In this document: piece by piece, positions 6,971-12,926 of the stretch
How the letters are laid out: the number at the start of each line of letters is the position of its first letter
How positions within the stretch are numbered: position 1 is the first letter of the stretch
Virus record (IMG/VR): IMGVR_UViG_3300018077_000002
Location: 1-48,264 of that record
Reading direction: 5' to 3' (one strand)
Length of the DNA: 48,264 nucleotides
Source of the DNA: a virus
Translations under genes and position numbers: made by a program
The notes under the pieces: model-generated
The model's input: only the letters and a program-made list of their open reading frames with translations
Databases searched by the model: none
What the model was told of the DNA's origin: nothing

Positions 6971-7355
6971 AAGGCAATTACGACGCGAGCTGCCGTCGCG
7001 TCGTGAAACCGTCAGGCGGAAGGTCTGCATCGGCGGCAGGAACCTCTACCTGGACGTCGGGTTCTTCGAGGACGGGCGGCCTGGCGAGATCTTCATCGTC
7101 GTGGAGAAGTCTGGTGACGCCGAGCGCTTCCTGCTCGATCACGTGGCCCGCATGACCAGCATCGCCGTGCAGTACGGCGCGCCGCTCGATGAGATCATCG
7201 ATGGATGGCTTTGGACGAAGGGCATCATCTGCGGGCCGGTGGTCGGCGATCCCAAGGTGAAGATGGCGACGTCGGCCCTCGACTACTGCGCCAAGCACGT
7301 CTTGACGCATTATTTCGGACGGAAGGAATTGGAGCATGCTCATTCTGGGGATTGA
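6963..7355 (+). CDS. TSCPD-domain protein (ribonucleotide-reductase C-terminal-like)
   Basis: 130 residues overlapping the end of the Dam frame. The blocks LYLDVGFFEDGRPGEIFIVV, ARMTSIAVQYGAPLDEIIDG and KMATSALDYCAKHVL match the TSCPD domain found at the C-terminus of adenosylcobalamin-dependent ribonucleotide reductases and as stand-alone phage proteins. Here there is no reductase core in the window, so it is a stand-alone copy, perhaps acting with a host reductase. Its last 20 bases contain a near-duplicate of the start of the next gene. Confidence 0.7.
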   Translation: MDERQLRRELPSRRETVRRKVCIGGRNLYLDVGFFEDGRPGEIFIVVEKSGDAERFLLDHVARMTSIAVQYGAPLDEIIDGWLWTKGIICGPVVGDPKVKMATSALDYCAKHVLTHYFGRKELEHAHSGD

Positions 7356-7394
7356 TTATCAAGGAGTCTGATCGTGCTCATTCTCGGTATCGAT
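7336..7394 (+). repeat. Imperfect direct duplication of the RuvC-like gene start
   Basis: Bases 7336-7356 and 7374-7394 agree at 17 of 21 positions, and both encode M/V-L-I-L-G-I-D, the catalytic first strand of RuvC. The upstream copy lies in another frame over the end of the TSCPD gene and reads 11 codons before TGA. The differences are mostly at third codon positions, which points to two diverged homologous starts rather than a fresh slippage duplication. Confidence 0.7.
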
Positions 7395-7901
7395 CCAGGT
7401 CTCACCGGCGGTCTCGGTCTCGTGGCTGAAGACGGCCACTACGTCGGTGCCTGGCCGATGCTCACGATGCTGAAGAACAAATCTCAGCGCGAGGTGAACG
7501 CCGCTTGGCTGGCCGAAACCATCCATGCCTGCTTGATTGCCACCAACGTCAGCGTAATTGAACTCAAGAGACGTTCGATCTCTGATTTCGATGGGAAACC
7601 AATGGGATTCGTTGTGCTAGAGCGTCAGCGGCCATTCCCCGATCAGTATAGCCAAACCTCGTTCAGCTTGGGCGATTCAACGGGCATCGTGCGCGGGATT
7701 TGCGCCGCCTATGCCATTGGGTTGGTTTATACCGATCCGCACGTCTGGAAGAAATGGGCCAGGCTGCCTGGCAAAGACAAGGAAGCGGCGCGTGCGATGG
7801 CGATCCGCCTGTATCCGTATGCTCCGCTCAGTCGTAAGAAGGATCACGGCGTGGCCGAGGCGCTGCTCATCGCGCGCTGGTTCGCGCTGAAAGGAACATA
7901 A
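7374..7901 (+). CDS. RuvC-like Holliday-junction resolvase
   Basis: 175 residues from GTG 7374 with AAGGAG upstream. The first strand LILGIDPGLTGG supplies the catalytic Asp at residue 7. FVVLERQRPFP supplies the Glu (about residue 83) of the second acidic position, and SFSLGDSTGIVRG, VWKKWARLPGKDK and KKDHGVAEALLIARW (Asp157, Glu162) complete the phage RuvC pattern. Such enzymes cut four-way junctions before packaging or during recombination. It is of the usual phage length and intact. Confidence 0.8.
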   Translation: MLILGIDPGLTGGLGLVAEDGHYVGAWPMLTMLKNKSQREVNAAWLAETIHACLIATNVSVIELKRRSISDFDGKPMGFVVLERQRPFPDQYSQTSFSLGDSTGIVRGICAAYAIGLVYTDPHVWKKWARLPGKDKEAARAMAIRLYPYAPLSRKKDHGVAEALLIARWFALKGT

Positions 7902-8048
7902 ATGCGGTACGCGCCGCAGACTCGCGAGACTGTCGATCGGTCCAAAGCCGAGATCGAACGGCTCTTGAACCGGTATGGCGCCGATCAATTCGTCTCTGGA
8001 TGGACGGACGGCGGTGCGAAAATTGGCTTTCACGGCGAGCGGGAGTAG
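7902..8048 (+). CDS. Short conserved phage protein, probably C-terminally truncated (48 aa)
   Basis: The ATG follows the resolvase stop directly. The peptide QTRETVDRSKAEIERLL, then NRYGADQFVSGWTD and KIGFHGERE, matches the N-terminal half of a common phage family that I recall continuing with further beta strands after this point. The stop at 8046-8048 cuts it short, so it may be a decayed or shortened version. Function of the family is unknown. Confidence 0.55.
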   Translation: MRYAPQTRETVDRSKAEIERLLNRYGADQFVSGWTDGGAKIGFHGERE

Positions 8049-8055
8049 CCCAATT

Positions 8056-8160
8056 ATGAATTGTGAACGATGCCACCGCGCGATGCTGCTGTTGTGCAAG
8101 GCACTTAACGGCGCGCGGGTCTACTGGTGCCCTTCGTGCCGACTCGCCTGGGAGTGTTGA
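8056..8160 (+). CDS. 34-residue zinc-ribbon microprotein
   Basis: MNCERCHRAM, then VYWCPSCRLAWEC: two CxxC knuckles about 24 residues apart, the minimum for a single zinc ribbon. It ends one base into the ATG of the next gene (TGATG overlap), supporting translation as part of the chain. Small free-standing ribbons of this sort recur across this genome. Function unknown. Confidence 0.55.
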   Translation: MNCERCHRAMLLLCKALNGARVYWCPSCRLAWEC

Positions 8161-8354
8161 TGACAAAGCGTCTGTCGCGGCGGCAACAAGAACGCAACGC
8201 GGCGCGGCGGTTCGCCGAATTGCGCGCTGACGTGGCTGATCAAGTCCGGTCGCTCAAGCGCGGCACGCTCAGGAATCCGTATCCGAAAGGCTATCCAGAC
8301 GCGCTTTTGCTGAAGGCCAATCGGACTTCAGCGTTATTCGGGCGGTCAATTTGA
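8160..8354 (+). CDS. Small basic protein (64 aa)
   Basis: Begins in the TGATG overlap with the preceding ribbon gene. The first half (KRLSRRQQERNAARRFAELR) is a strongly basic predicted helix, followed by a Pro/Gly/Tyr stretch. It may bind nucleic acid non-specifically, but no domain is recognised. Confidence 0.5.
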   Translation: MTKRLSRRQQERNAARRFAELRADVADQVRSLKRGTLRNPYPKGYPDALLLKANRTSALFGRSI

Positions 8355-8410
8355 TGCAAGCTGAATTAACCGCCGCTCCTTTCTCCATGACAGCGTGGTG
8401 GATGGAATGA
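8354..8410 (+). CDS. Possible 18-residue coupled peptide
   Basis: An ATG overlaps the upstream stop (TGATG) and the TGA overlaps the next ATG at 8407 (ATGA). The peptide is MQAELTAAPFSMTAWWME. It could be a genuine micro-ORF that only keeps ribosomes moving to the next gene, or a gene remnant. Support is positional only. Confidence 0.3.
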   Translation: MQAELTAAPFSMTAWWME

Positions 8411-8697
8411 CTGGCGATCCCACGAAGTTATTCGATCGTTACTGGTGGGTGAAGAAGAGGCACCCAGAACGCCGCGGGCAGATGTGCGCCGTGCTTGAAA
8501 GGATGGGCAATTGTAATATCAAGGTGCTCTTCCGCGATGGATGCATCATCATTGGTTTAGAAGGCGATGTGCGACTACTGGAAGGTAACGGAATCAATAA
8601 ATGGAGACACACCATGGATTTGGAAACCGTAGACAAGAAGCGGGCGCGGCGGCGTGGTGGGGACACGCCTCTACTTAGCACAAAGTACGGCGGCTAG
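8407..8697 (+). CDS. Small conserved phage protein (96 aa)
   Basis: The first 55 residues (YWWVKKRHPERRGQMCAVL, then NIKVLFRDGCIIIG and VRLL) look like a small beta-barrel domain that I recall from short phage proteins. The C-terminal part is basic (KKRARRRGGD). The end of the gene overlaps the 5' part of the tRNA-like structure at 8643-8753. Function unknown. Confidence 0.5.
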   Translation: MTGDPTKLFDRYWWVKKRHPERRGQMCAVLERMGNCNIKVLFRDGCIIIGLEGDVRLLEGNGINKWRHTMDLETVDKKRARRRGGDTPLLSTKYGG

Positions 8698-8753
8698 TCG
8701 GTGCACGCACCTAGCCTTAATCACCGCAGCCGGTTCAAATCCGGCCCGTGCCC
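8643..8753 (+). other. tRNA-like folded element
   Basis: A canonical T arm is present: GCCGG-TTCAAAT-CCGGC at 8729-8745. The seven bases after it (8746-8752) pair fully, with one G-T wobble, to 8643-8649. Between them are a D-arm-like stem (GCGT/ACGC, 8652-8667), a 5-bp stem with a six-base loop (8672-8687) and a long hairpin (GGCTAG/CTAGCC, 8692-8716). At 111 nt with no seven-base anticodon loop it is not a normal tRNA. It may be a degenerate class II tRNA or a tRNA mimic. Confidence 0.35.
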
Positions 8754-8771
8754 ACTTTAACTGGAGGAGCC

Positions 8772-8957
8772 ATGAATAAATGGTGGGGCTACGAGCATGT
8801 GAACGGCAGTCTGCAAGCTAAGCGATACTTTGACGAACGGGATCTGACCGAGGCGCGTGAGTCTGCCTTCGTCGCACTGGTCGTGGGGCCGTTCAACTGC
8901 AACACGCGGGAAGAAGCCTTACGGCGGATCGCCGAAGCCCTGGGAACGAAGTCATGA
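8772..8957 (+). CDS. Small phage protein (61 aa)
   Basis: Good ribosome site (TGGAGGAG) before the ATG. The sequence NKWWGYEHVNGSLQAKRYF, then DLTEARESAFVALVVGPF and EEALRRIAEALG suggests a small alpha/beta protein of the kind common in phage accessory regions. No function assigned. Confidence 0.6.
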   Translation: MNKWWGYEHVNGSLQAKRYFDERDLTEARESAFVALVVGPFNCNTREEALRRIAEALGTKS

Positions 8958-8981
8958 CGCATCCTAGCCACAAAGTAGCTT

Positions 8982-9164
8982 GTGATTAAATGGCTCAGAC
9001 GACTTGGTTGCGGCGTGCTCGGCTGGCATTGCTACTATTCCCTCGCCGATTCACCGGAGACGATGCTCCTGCCGGAGCGGGGTGATTCGTATATCAGGGT
9101 GATGGCCAAGTGGCGGGAGACAACGATGCTACGATGCCAGTACTGTTCATATACGTATCCTTGA
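8982..9164 (+). CDS. Small protein with a C-terminal Cys knuckle (60 aa)
   Basis: GTG start without a clear ribosome site. The protein ends with TTMLRCQYCSYTYP, a CxxC knuckle right at the C-terminus, and has two Cys/His residues (LGCGVLGWHCY) near the N-terminus that could complete a zinc site. It resembles short Cys-containing phage proteins. Function unknown. Confidence 0.45.
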   Translation: MIKWLRRLGCGVLGWHCYYSLADSPETMLLPERGDSYIRVMAKWRETTMLRCQYCSYTYP

Positions 9165-9202
9165 CCGCCAGCAGCGCAAGTACCAGGGGAAGGAGGAGGT
9201 AG

Positions 9203-9412
9203 ATGCGTGACAAATTTGTAAGTGTGGAAATCACAGCGTCTGATTTGCGTGCGTTGTTATTTTGGGCCAACATTGGTGTTGGCAAAAGCGTAAATGGCAG
9301 CTATGGCTCAAACATTGAGGAGATTATTCGGTCATACGCCTCAACACTTAGTTTCAAGATCATACGAGCCCGCTTCCAAAGACCACGCCAGCACCAGCGA
9401 AAGGGGGAGTGA
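9203..9412 (+). CDS. Small protein of unknown function (69 aa)
   Basis: A strong AAGGAGGAGG precedes the ATG. One beta strand (FVSVEITASDL) and two helices (LRALLFWANIGVGK and IEEIIRSYASTL) are visible, followed by a basic tail. The stop overlaps the next ATG (TGATG), so it is coupled to the following gene. Confidence 0.55.
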   Translation: MRDKFVSVEITASDLRALLFWANIGVGKSVNGSYGSNIEEIIRSYASTLSFKIIRARFQRPRQHQRKGE

Positions 9413-9603
9413 TGGGAACTACATTTCGTGATGAACTGCATACCCTGATTAACCGCTACTCACAGGAGAATGCCTCGAACACACCTGATTTTATTCTCGC
9501 CCAGTACCTCGAAGGCTGTCTCGCCGTGTTCGCCACTGCGGTTCAACAACGCGAGACGTGGTATGACCGAGATGCGCGACCGGGCTCAAAGGTGAAGCCA
9601 TGA
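9412..9603 (+). CDS. Conserved phage protein (LINxxSxENxSNTPDFILA family), 63 aa
   Basis: FRDELHTLINRYSQENASN, then TPDFILAQYLEGCLAVF and ETWYDRD match a short helical family found in many unrelated phages of environmental and clinical bacteria. Its function has not been established to my knowledge. The start lies in a TGATG overlap with AAGGGGGAG upstream. Recognition rests on the highly conserved TPDFILA block. Confidence 0.7.
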   Translation: MGTTFRDELHTLINRYSQENASNTPDFILAQYLEGCLAVFATAVQQRETWYDRDARPGSKVKP

Positions 9604-9725
9604 CTGACTCTCCACGCCCGCAAGATAAATGGAAAGTCTGTGGCAGTTGGATGTGCCGACGATGGAACCGTTTGGGTGCCTGGGTGTGTCGTTGGTGCGG
9701 AAGGGATTGGCTCGATGGATTCTAA
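9600..9725 (+). CDS. 41-residue Trp/Cys-rich microprotein
   Basis: ATGA overlap with the previous gene. The peptide has KVCGSWMCRRW and VCRWCGRDW, i.e. two cysteine pairs each flanked by Trp and Arg, probably one small zinc-binding knuckle. The stop lies inside the start region of the next gene (9715). No known family. Confidence 0.5.
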   Translation: MTDSPRPQDKWKVCGSWMCRRWNRLGAWVCRWCGRDWLDGF

Positions 9726-9966
9726 TACCCCAGGAAGCGTGAGCAATCCGACTCACCAACAACGAGCGGAGCCGCTGTTCGTATTGGTGTTGCGCTGCAA
9801 GGATTGCGGTAGTGAACTTAATCGCTCGTATCCGCTGGCAGAGATAGAGCTAAGCGCTGCCCGCGTTAGTTCGGCGTTCGCTGCCGGGCCGTGTCCCAAT
9901 GGTTGTCGCAGCACATTCAGCGATCTAAACCTGAATACGACAACCACCGAGGAGGCTGTTCCATGA
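9715..9966 (+). CDS. Zinc-ribbon protein with shared N-terminal peptide (83 aa)
   Basis: From ATG 9715 the protein begins MDSNTPGSVSNPTHQQRAEP, whose HQQRA segment recurs at the start of several neighbouring small proteins. LRCKDCGSELNRSYP and PCPNGCRSTF give a CxxC...CxxxC zinc ribbon. The open frame extends upstream, but no better start is seen. It ends in an ATGA overlap with the next gene. Confidence 0.55.
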   Translation: MDSNTPGSVSNPTHQQRAEPLFVLVLRCKDCGSELNRSYPLAEIELSAARVSSAFAAGPCPNGCRSTFSDLNLNTTTTEEAVP

Positions 9967-10205
9967 GCGAGCCGACCAACCAGCAGCGAGCTAATTATCT
10001 TGTCACTGAACTATGGAACGAGTTTGCCATACCGTCAGTAAGTTTTTCTGAATTGGTTGCTGCGGTAGCAAAGGCCCTCGATGCCGCCGAGCAGCGGGAG
10101 AATGAGGCGTGCGCGTTACTAACTGAGAGCATGATCGGCGCAAGACCACGGGAGACTGCTGAGGCCATTCGCCAGCGCCGTGACCGAAGGAAGGAGGAAG
10201 TGTAA
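9963..10205 (+). CDS. Small helical protein (80 aa)
   Basis: Starts MSEPTNQQRANYLVTEL, the best copy of the repeated N-terminal segment of this region, followed by FSELVAAVAKALDAAEQREN and a charged C-terminal helix. A purely alpha-helical, possibly coiled-coil protein is likely. Coupled on both sides by overlapping stop/start codons. Function unknown. Confidence 0.55.
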   Translation: MSEPTNQQRANYLVTELWNEFAIPSVSFSELVAAVAKALDAAEQRENEACALLTESMIGARPRETAEAIRQRRDRRKEEV

Positions 10206-10369
10206 TGGATAAAAAGCTCCGTCAGCCTGAAATTGACACGGTGTTGAACCAGTGCGCTGAAGCGTTTGATCGCGGTGGCAGTAAATACCCCGGCATGACC
10301 TATGAGCAGGGTGTGGAAGCTGCGATACGTTGGCTCATAAAGGGTGGCGAGAACCCAATGACCGATTGA
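10205..10369 (+). CDS. Small conserved phage protein (54 aa)
   Basis: TAATG overlap with the preceding gene, with GGAAGGAGGAAG just upstream. The segment FDRGGSKYPGMTYEQGVEAA, then IRWLIKG resembles a recurrent small phage family whose YExGV...WL pattern I recall. It is all-helical apart from the Gly-rich turn. Function unknown. Confidence 0.6.
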   Translation: MDKKLRQPEIDTVLNQCAEAFDRGGSKYPGMTYEQGVEAAIRWLIKGGENPMTD

Positions 10370-10428
10370 TGGGAAGGAGGAGGCGAGGTGAGCGAGCAAA
10401 CCAAGGTGCTGCGAGGGAGGGGGAGGGG

Positions 10429-10689
10429 ATGGGTTACTTTTCCAACGGTACTGAAGGCATGATGTACGAGGAGGCCTTCTGCAATCGGTGCCTCCATCAG
10501 GGGGGGGGTGAGAAGGGGCCTTGGTGTACGGTTTGGCTGCTGCATGAACTCTACAACTCTGATGAGTGCAACAAGCCGGAGAGTTTTCTCCATGTGCTGA
10601 TCCCACGCTCGAAAGACGGCCTGAGCAACGAGCAATGCACGATGTTTCTCGAAGATCCGCATTGGAATCAGGAGACATTACCGTTCTGA
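10429..10689 (+). CDS. Conserved phage protein with Cys/His/Trp cluster (86 aa)
   Basis: MGYFSNGTEGMMYEEAFCNR, CLHQ, GPWCTVWLLHELYN, then SFLHVLIPRSKDGLSNEQC match a frequent phage family that always starts near (M)xYFSNGTEG. Conserved Cys residues (CNRC, WC, QC) suggest metal binding. A GTG at 10388 behind AAGGAGGAGG opens another frame (SEQTKVLRG) that runs into this gene out of frame, so a former N-terminal fusion may have been lost. Function unknown. Confidence 0.65.
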   Translation: MGYFSNGTEGMMYEEAFCNRCLHQGGGEKGPWCTVWLLHELYNSDECNKPESFLHVLIPRSKDGLSNEQCTMFLEDPHWNQETLPF

Positions 10690-11018
10690 CCCCCACCACG
10701 CCCCCGCAGACGAAGGAGCCGCAGCGGGTCAGGATTCCGTTCAAAGCTCGTTTTCGTGAGCCCATGTTGAGTGGGACGAAAATATATACGAGCCGCACGA
10801 AAGTCATGGGCAATGCTGGCGACACGTTCAAGGCGTTCGGGGCAACCTTCCTCATCATTGATTTATCGACTATAGGGCTTGATCAGGTGGCCGACCTCTG
10901 GAAGCCAGAAGGCTGCAAGAGCCGTGAGGACTTTATTCAAGTCTGGAACGAGATACATTCAGTTCGTGGCTATAGGCCAACCGACTCGGTGTACCTCCAT
11001 GAATTCAGGAAGCTATGA
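10662..11018 (+). CDS. ASCH/PUA-like domain protein (start uncertain)
   Basis: The recognisable part begins at RVRIPFKARFREPMLSGTK (from about 10725), continues YTSRTKVMGNAGDTFKAFG and ends with FIQVWNEIHSVRGYRPTD. This is the pattern of small ASCH-like domains (an RNA-binding PUA-related barrel) in phages. No ATG fits upstream: TTG 10662 or CTG 10683 are candidates, both overlapping or touching the end of the previous gene. ASCH proteins may bind modified nucleosides or RNA; the role here is unknown. Confidence 0.6.
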   Translation: MESGDITVLTPTTPPQTKEPQRVRIPFKARFREPMLSGTKIYTSRTKVMGNAGDTFKAFGATFLIIDLSTIGLDQVADLWKPEGCKSREDFIQVWNEIHSVRGYRPTDSVYLHEFRKL

Positions 11019-11080
11019 GCGACGAGACGAAGGAGCCGACCAACGAGCAGCGGGCGGACCAATGTAGCTGTGTCTATTGA
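11015..11080 (+). CDS. 21-residue peptide repeating the shared N-terminal segment (possible remnant)
   Basis: ATGA overlap start. The peptide is SDETKEPTNEQRADQ plus a short tail ending CSCVY. At DNA level it matches 9969-9992 closely (GAGCCGACCAAC then CAGCAG/GAGCAGCG). It looks like the start of a paralog of the 9963 gene whose remainder has been lost. It may still be translated because it lies in the coupled chain. Confidence 0.35.
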   Translation: MSDETKEPTNEQRADQCSCVY

Positions 11081-11092
11081 GAAGGAGAATAC

Positions 11093-11194
11093 ATGACGCC
11101 CTTTGAATACTCACTAAATTTTGCTCTTGTGATCCTCTTTGGCCTGGCTCTCCTGATGGCTGTTGGTGTGGGGTTCTGCCATCATGGATCATAA
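11093..11194 (+). CDS. 33-residue single-pass membrane microprotein
   Basis: AAGGAG lies 5 nt before the ATG. After a short polar start (MTPFEYSLN) comes FALVILFGLALLMAVGVGF, a clear transmembrane helix, then a short tail. The stop lies inside the next gene start (11184). Tiny inner-membrane proteins in phage accessory regions often affect superinfection or host physiology, but nothing specific can be said. Confidence 0.5.
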   Translation: MTPFEYSLNFALVILFGLALLMAVGVGFCHHGS

Positions 11195-11468
11195 ACAACG
11201 AGCGGAGCAGGTCATCGACACCGTGAAATCAGCCCTGGCTCCGATTTGGTTAGGCAATCGCCAGCGCATGTTACTGACACAAGCGATTGCCGCCGCCCTC
11301 CGCGACGTGGAAGCCGCAGCGGTGAAGGCGACGTGGGAGAAGGCGGCTCAGTCCATTGCTCCAGCGTGGTTTTCATCCCATGTCAGTGGAGCAGATCAGG
11401 GCGCTTTGTGTTATCCCGTTCGAGAAGACATCCTCAACTCGGCATCACATTATGTCAGGGTTGGTTAA
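11184..11468 (+). CDS. Small helical protein (94 aa), C-terminus possibly frameshifted
   Basis: Begins MDHKQRAEQVIDTVKSALA, another copy of the shared KQRAEQ-type start, and continues with QRMLLTQAIAAALRDVEAAA. The last third overlaps the next gene by 89 nt, an unusually long overlap in this tightly packed genome, and loses the helical pattern. An indel near 11380 may have altered the natural C-terminus. Function unknown. Confidence 0.45.
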   Translation: MDHKQRAEQVIDTVKSALAPIWLGNRQRMLLTQAIAAALRDVEAAAVKATWEKAAQSIAPAWFSSHVSGADQGALCYPVREDILNSASHYVRVG

Positions 11469-11817
11469 GATGATCGAGCAATTGGAAAATGCGAAAGTGC
11501 AAGGGGAGATATGGATCAACGGCAGTTTTATCACAGAGAAAATTGACCCAACTGATGTGGATATTCTCTTGCATGTCAAAGAGAGTTTCTACGACAATGC
11601 CAATACCGCACAACGAGATGCGATTGATTGGGTTAACTCAAATTTGAAGATGATCCATTTGTGCGATAGCTACGTTTGGGTTGAAGAAGATCGCGCTGGG
11701 TATGATCAAACAGAAAACGAATGGTGGCGGTCATACTGGATAAGGCAATTTGGGTTCAGCCGCGATGATGACCTGAAAGGCATGGCTCTCTATATATTGC
11801 CAGCAGGAATTCCATGA
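11380..11817 (+). CDS. Nucleotidyltransferase-fold protein (DUF6932-like)
   Basis: 145 residues from ATG 11380. EIWINGSFITEKIDPTDVDI contains the GS...DxD signature of the Pol-beta/MNT nucleotidyltransferase superfamily. The preceding helix (RHHIMSGLVKMIEQL) and the following acidic strands fit the DUF6932-type family. Enzymes of this superfamily transfer nucleotides to small molecules, RNA or proteins, and several are toxins or antitoxins. The next gene (11814), in ATGA overlap, matches the partner protein usually encoded beside this family, so the two form a module. Substrate unknown. Confidence 0.65.
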   Translation: MSVEQIRALCVIPFEKTSSTRHHIMSGLVKMIEQLENAKVQGEIWINGSFITEKIDPTDVDILLHVKESFYDNANTAQRDAIDWVNSNLKMIHLCDSYVWVEEDRAGYDQTENEWWRSYWIRQFGFSRDDDLKGMALYILPAGIP

Positions 11818-12377
11818 CTGAGCTAGTCGAAATTCAGGAAAAAATACAAGCAACGACAGAAGCCATATCTCGCCTTGAGCGGCAAATGGCGGCTCAACCA
11901 GCACGTCCTTCGCTGCTTGCCAATATGAAGTCGCTGCAAAATCGCTACACTGCCTTGGAGGCCGATTTTGCTGCGGCAGCAGCACGACAGGGAATTGATA
12001 TATGTAGCTATCGCATTTTTGCTGAGGGTGCCCGCCTCACGCTGAATGGGGTTGCGAAAGCTCTGATCAATTTTCAATCATTGGTTGCCCAGGTATACGA
12101 TTCCTTAAAGAGAGGACCGAGACGGAAAGGGCATCTCAGCGATGAAGCAGGCAGAGGTGGCGATGGCGAAGGCGCTAAAGGGAGGACCATGAGTGTTGCA
12201 ACGCTGGAAAAGGAGATTGTATTAGAAGCCAAGGCTAGTCTCAAGCGCCCCAAGTTACGCTTAAAAGACTTGATGGAGTGGAGCATATCAGAGGAACCAG
12301 TTAAGAAAAATGCTCGCGATACTGAGATTGTGGTTTATCTGCCAACCGTGAAAATATGGGCAGCATTCCTGAAGTGA
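11814..12377 (+). CDS. Partner protein of the nucleotidyltransferase, truncated and run into a second ORF
   Basis: A helical N-terminal part (IQEKIQATTEAISRLERQM, SLLANMKSLQNRYTALEADF, QGIDICSYRIF, LINFQSLVAQVYDSLKRGP) matches the protein I recall accompanying DUF6932-type nucleotidyltransferases. That partner normally continues for about another hundred residues. Here homology stops near 12115 and the frame enters a short Gly-rich stretch, then the independent small gene at 12189, in the same frame. This is a recombination scar: the partner has lost its C-terminal domain, and the open frame continues by chance or as a fusion. Confidence 0.5.
   Translation: MTELVEIQEKIQATTEAISRLERQMAAQPARPSLLANMKSLQNRYTALEADFAAAAARQGIDICSYRIFAEGARLTLNGVAKALINFQSLVAQVYDSLKRGPRRKGHLSDEAGRGGDGEGAKGRTMSVATLEKEIVLEAKASLKRPKLRLKDLMEWSISEEPVKKNARDTEIVVYLPTVKIWAAFLK
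12189..12377 (+). CDS. Small conserved protein, probable own start inside the longer frame (62 aa)
   Basis: ATG 12189 is preceded by AAAGGGAGGACC, a good ribosome site. The peptide runs from MSVATLEKEIVLEAKASLKR through KLRLKDLMEWS to EIVVYLPTVKIWAAF. It is a compact unit that I recall as a stand-alone small phage/bacterial protein, so it is probably expressed separately from the truncated gene in the same frame upstream. Function unknown. Confidence 0.5.
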   Translation: MSVATLEKEIVLEAKASLKRPKLRLKDLMEWSISEEPVKKNARDTEIVVYLPTVKIWAAFLK

Positions 12378-12418
12378 ATGCATCAGTGGTACCGCGAACA
12401 GGTGGCGCGGGAGGAGCC

Positions 12419-12580
12419 ATGAGCGAGCAAGTGAAAGCCACAACAGCCTACGAGCGTGTTGAGCGTTATTTTGCTCACGTGGATGTAAGCGCCATCGTCC
12501 CACAGGCCGACATTGAAGCGCTATTGGTTGACTACACCACCATCCAAGCGCGGCTGGCGAAAAGGAAAGGCATCGCTTAA
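12419..12580 (+). CDS. Small protein of unknown function (53 aa)
   Basis: GGGAGGAGCC precedes the ATG. The start MSEQVKATTAYERVERYF again resembles the MSE-type start of neighbouring genes, then VPQADIEALLVDYTTIQARL forms a helix. Nothing further is recognised. The 38 bp between the previous gene and this start carry only a 13-codon frame. Confidence 0.5.
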   Translation: MSEQVKATTAYERVERYFAHVDVSAIVPQADIEALLVDYTTIQARLAKRKGIA

Positions 12581-12601
12581 CATTCGATGAGAAGACTATA
12601 G

Positions 12602-12922
12602 ATGACTGCGCAAGAATGGAAGCGCAACGTCGCGTCGATCGGTTGCATCCTTTGTCAGTGTTTGAATCCGGAGATCTCTTTCGGGACGCACGATGGCAAA
12701 GCTCGCCAGCCGAACCTCCACCACGTTAGGGAAGGGCAAGGGATGAGCCAGCGAGCGTCAGACTTCCTCGTTGTGCCACTCTGCCGTGAGCATCACCAGG
12801 GCATGAGCGGTTGGCATGGACTCGGCAAGTTTCGATTCTATCAGCGCTACAAGATGGATGAGTTGGATCTGCTTGGCTCTACGCTCGAATCTATGGCCGC
12901 ACGGCTCTTCATAATAGAATAA
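12602..12922 (+). CDS. HNH-like nuclease of the Ref/DUF968 type
   Basis: 106 residues. GCILCQCLNP near the N-terminus, then LHHVREGQGMSQRASDFLV, VPLCREHHQGMSGWHG and a C-terminal helix show the His-rich and CxxC pattern of small phage HNH proteins related to P1 Ref and lambdoid Nin-region proteins. Those cut DNA in association with recombinases. The short protein keeps the HH pair and the REHH block, so it could be active. It closes the accessory region just before the late promoter. Confidence 0.65.
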   Translation: MTAQEWKRNVASIGCILCQCLNPEISFGTHDGKARQPNLHHVREGQGMSQRASDFLVVPLCREHHQGMSGWHGLGKFRFYQRYKMDELDLLGSTLESMAARLFIIE

Positions 12923-12926
12923 ATTA

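Noticed and set aside
8643-8753. Functional tRNA gene
   Set aside because: No 7-base anticodon loop with T at the position before the anticodon, no T at position 8, and a length of 111 nt; kept only as a tRNA-like element.
2118-10600. Other CTGATGA strings (2119, 10560, 38918) as further hammerheads
   Set aside because: None is followed by a closed stem, GAAA and a third stem with a cleavage triplet; only 43169 satisfies the whole consensus.
12379-12420. 13-codon frame between 12377 and 12419
   Set aside because: Too short and without a ribosome site; position alone is not enough.
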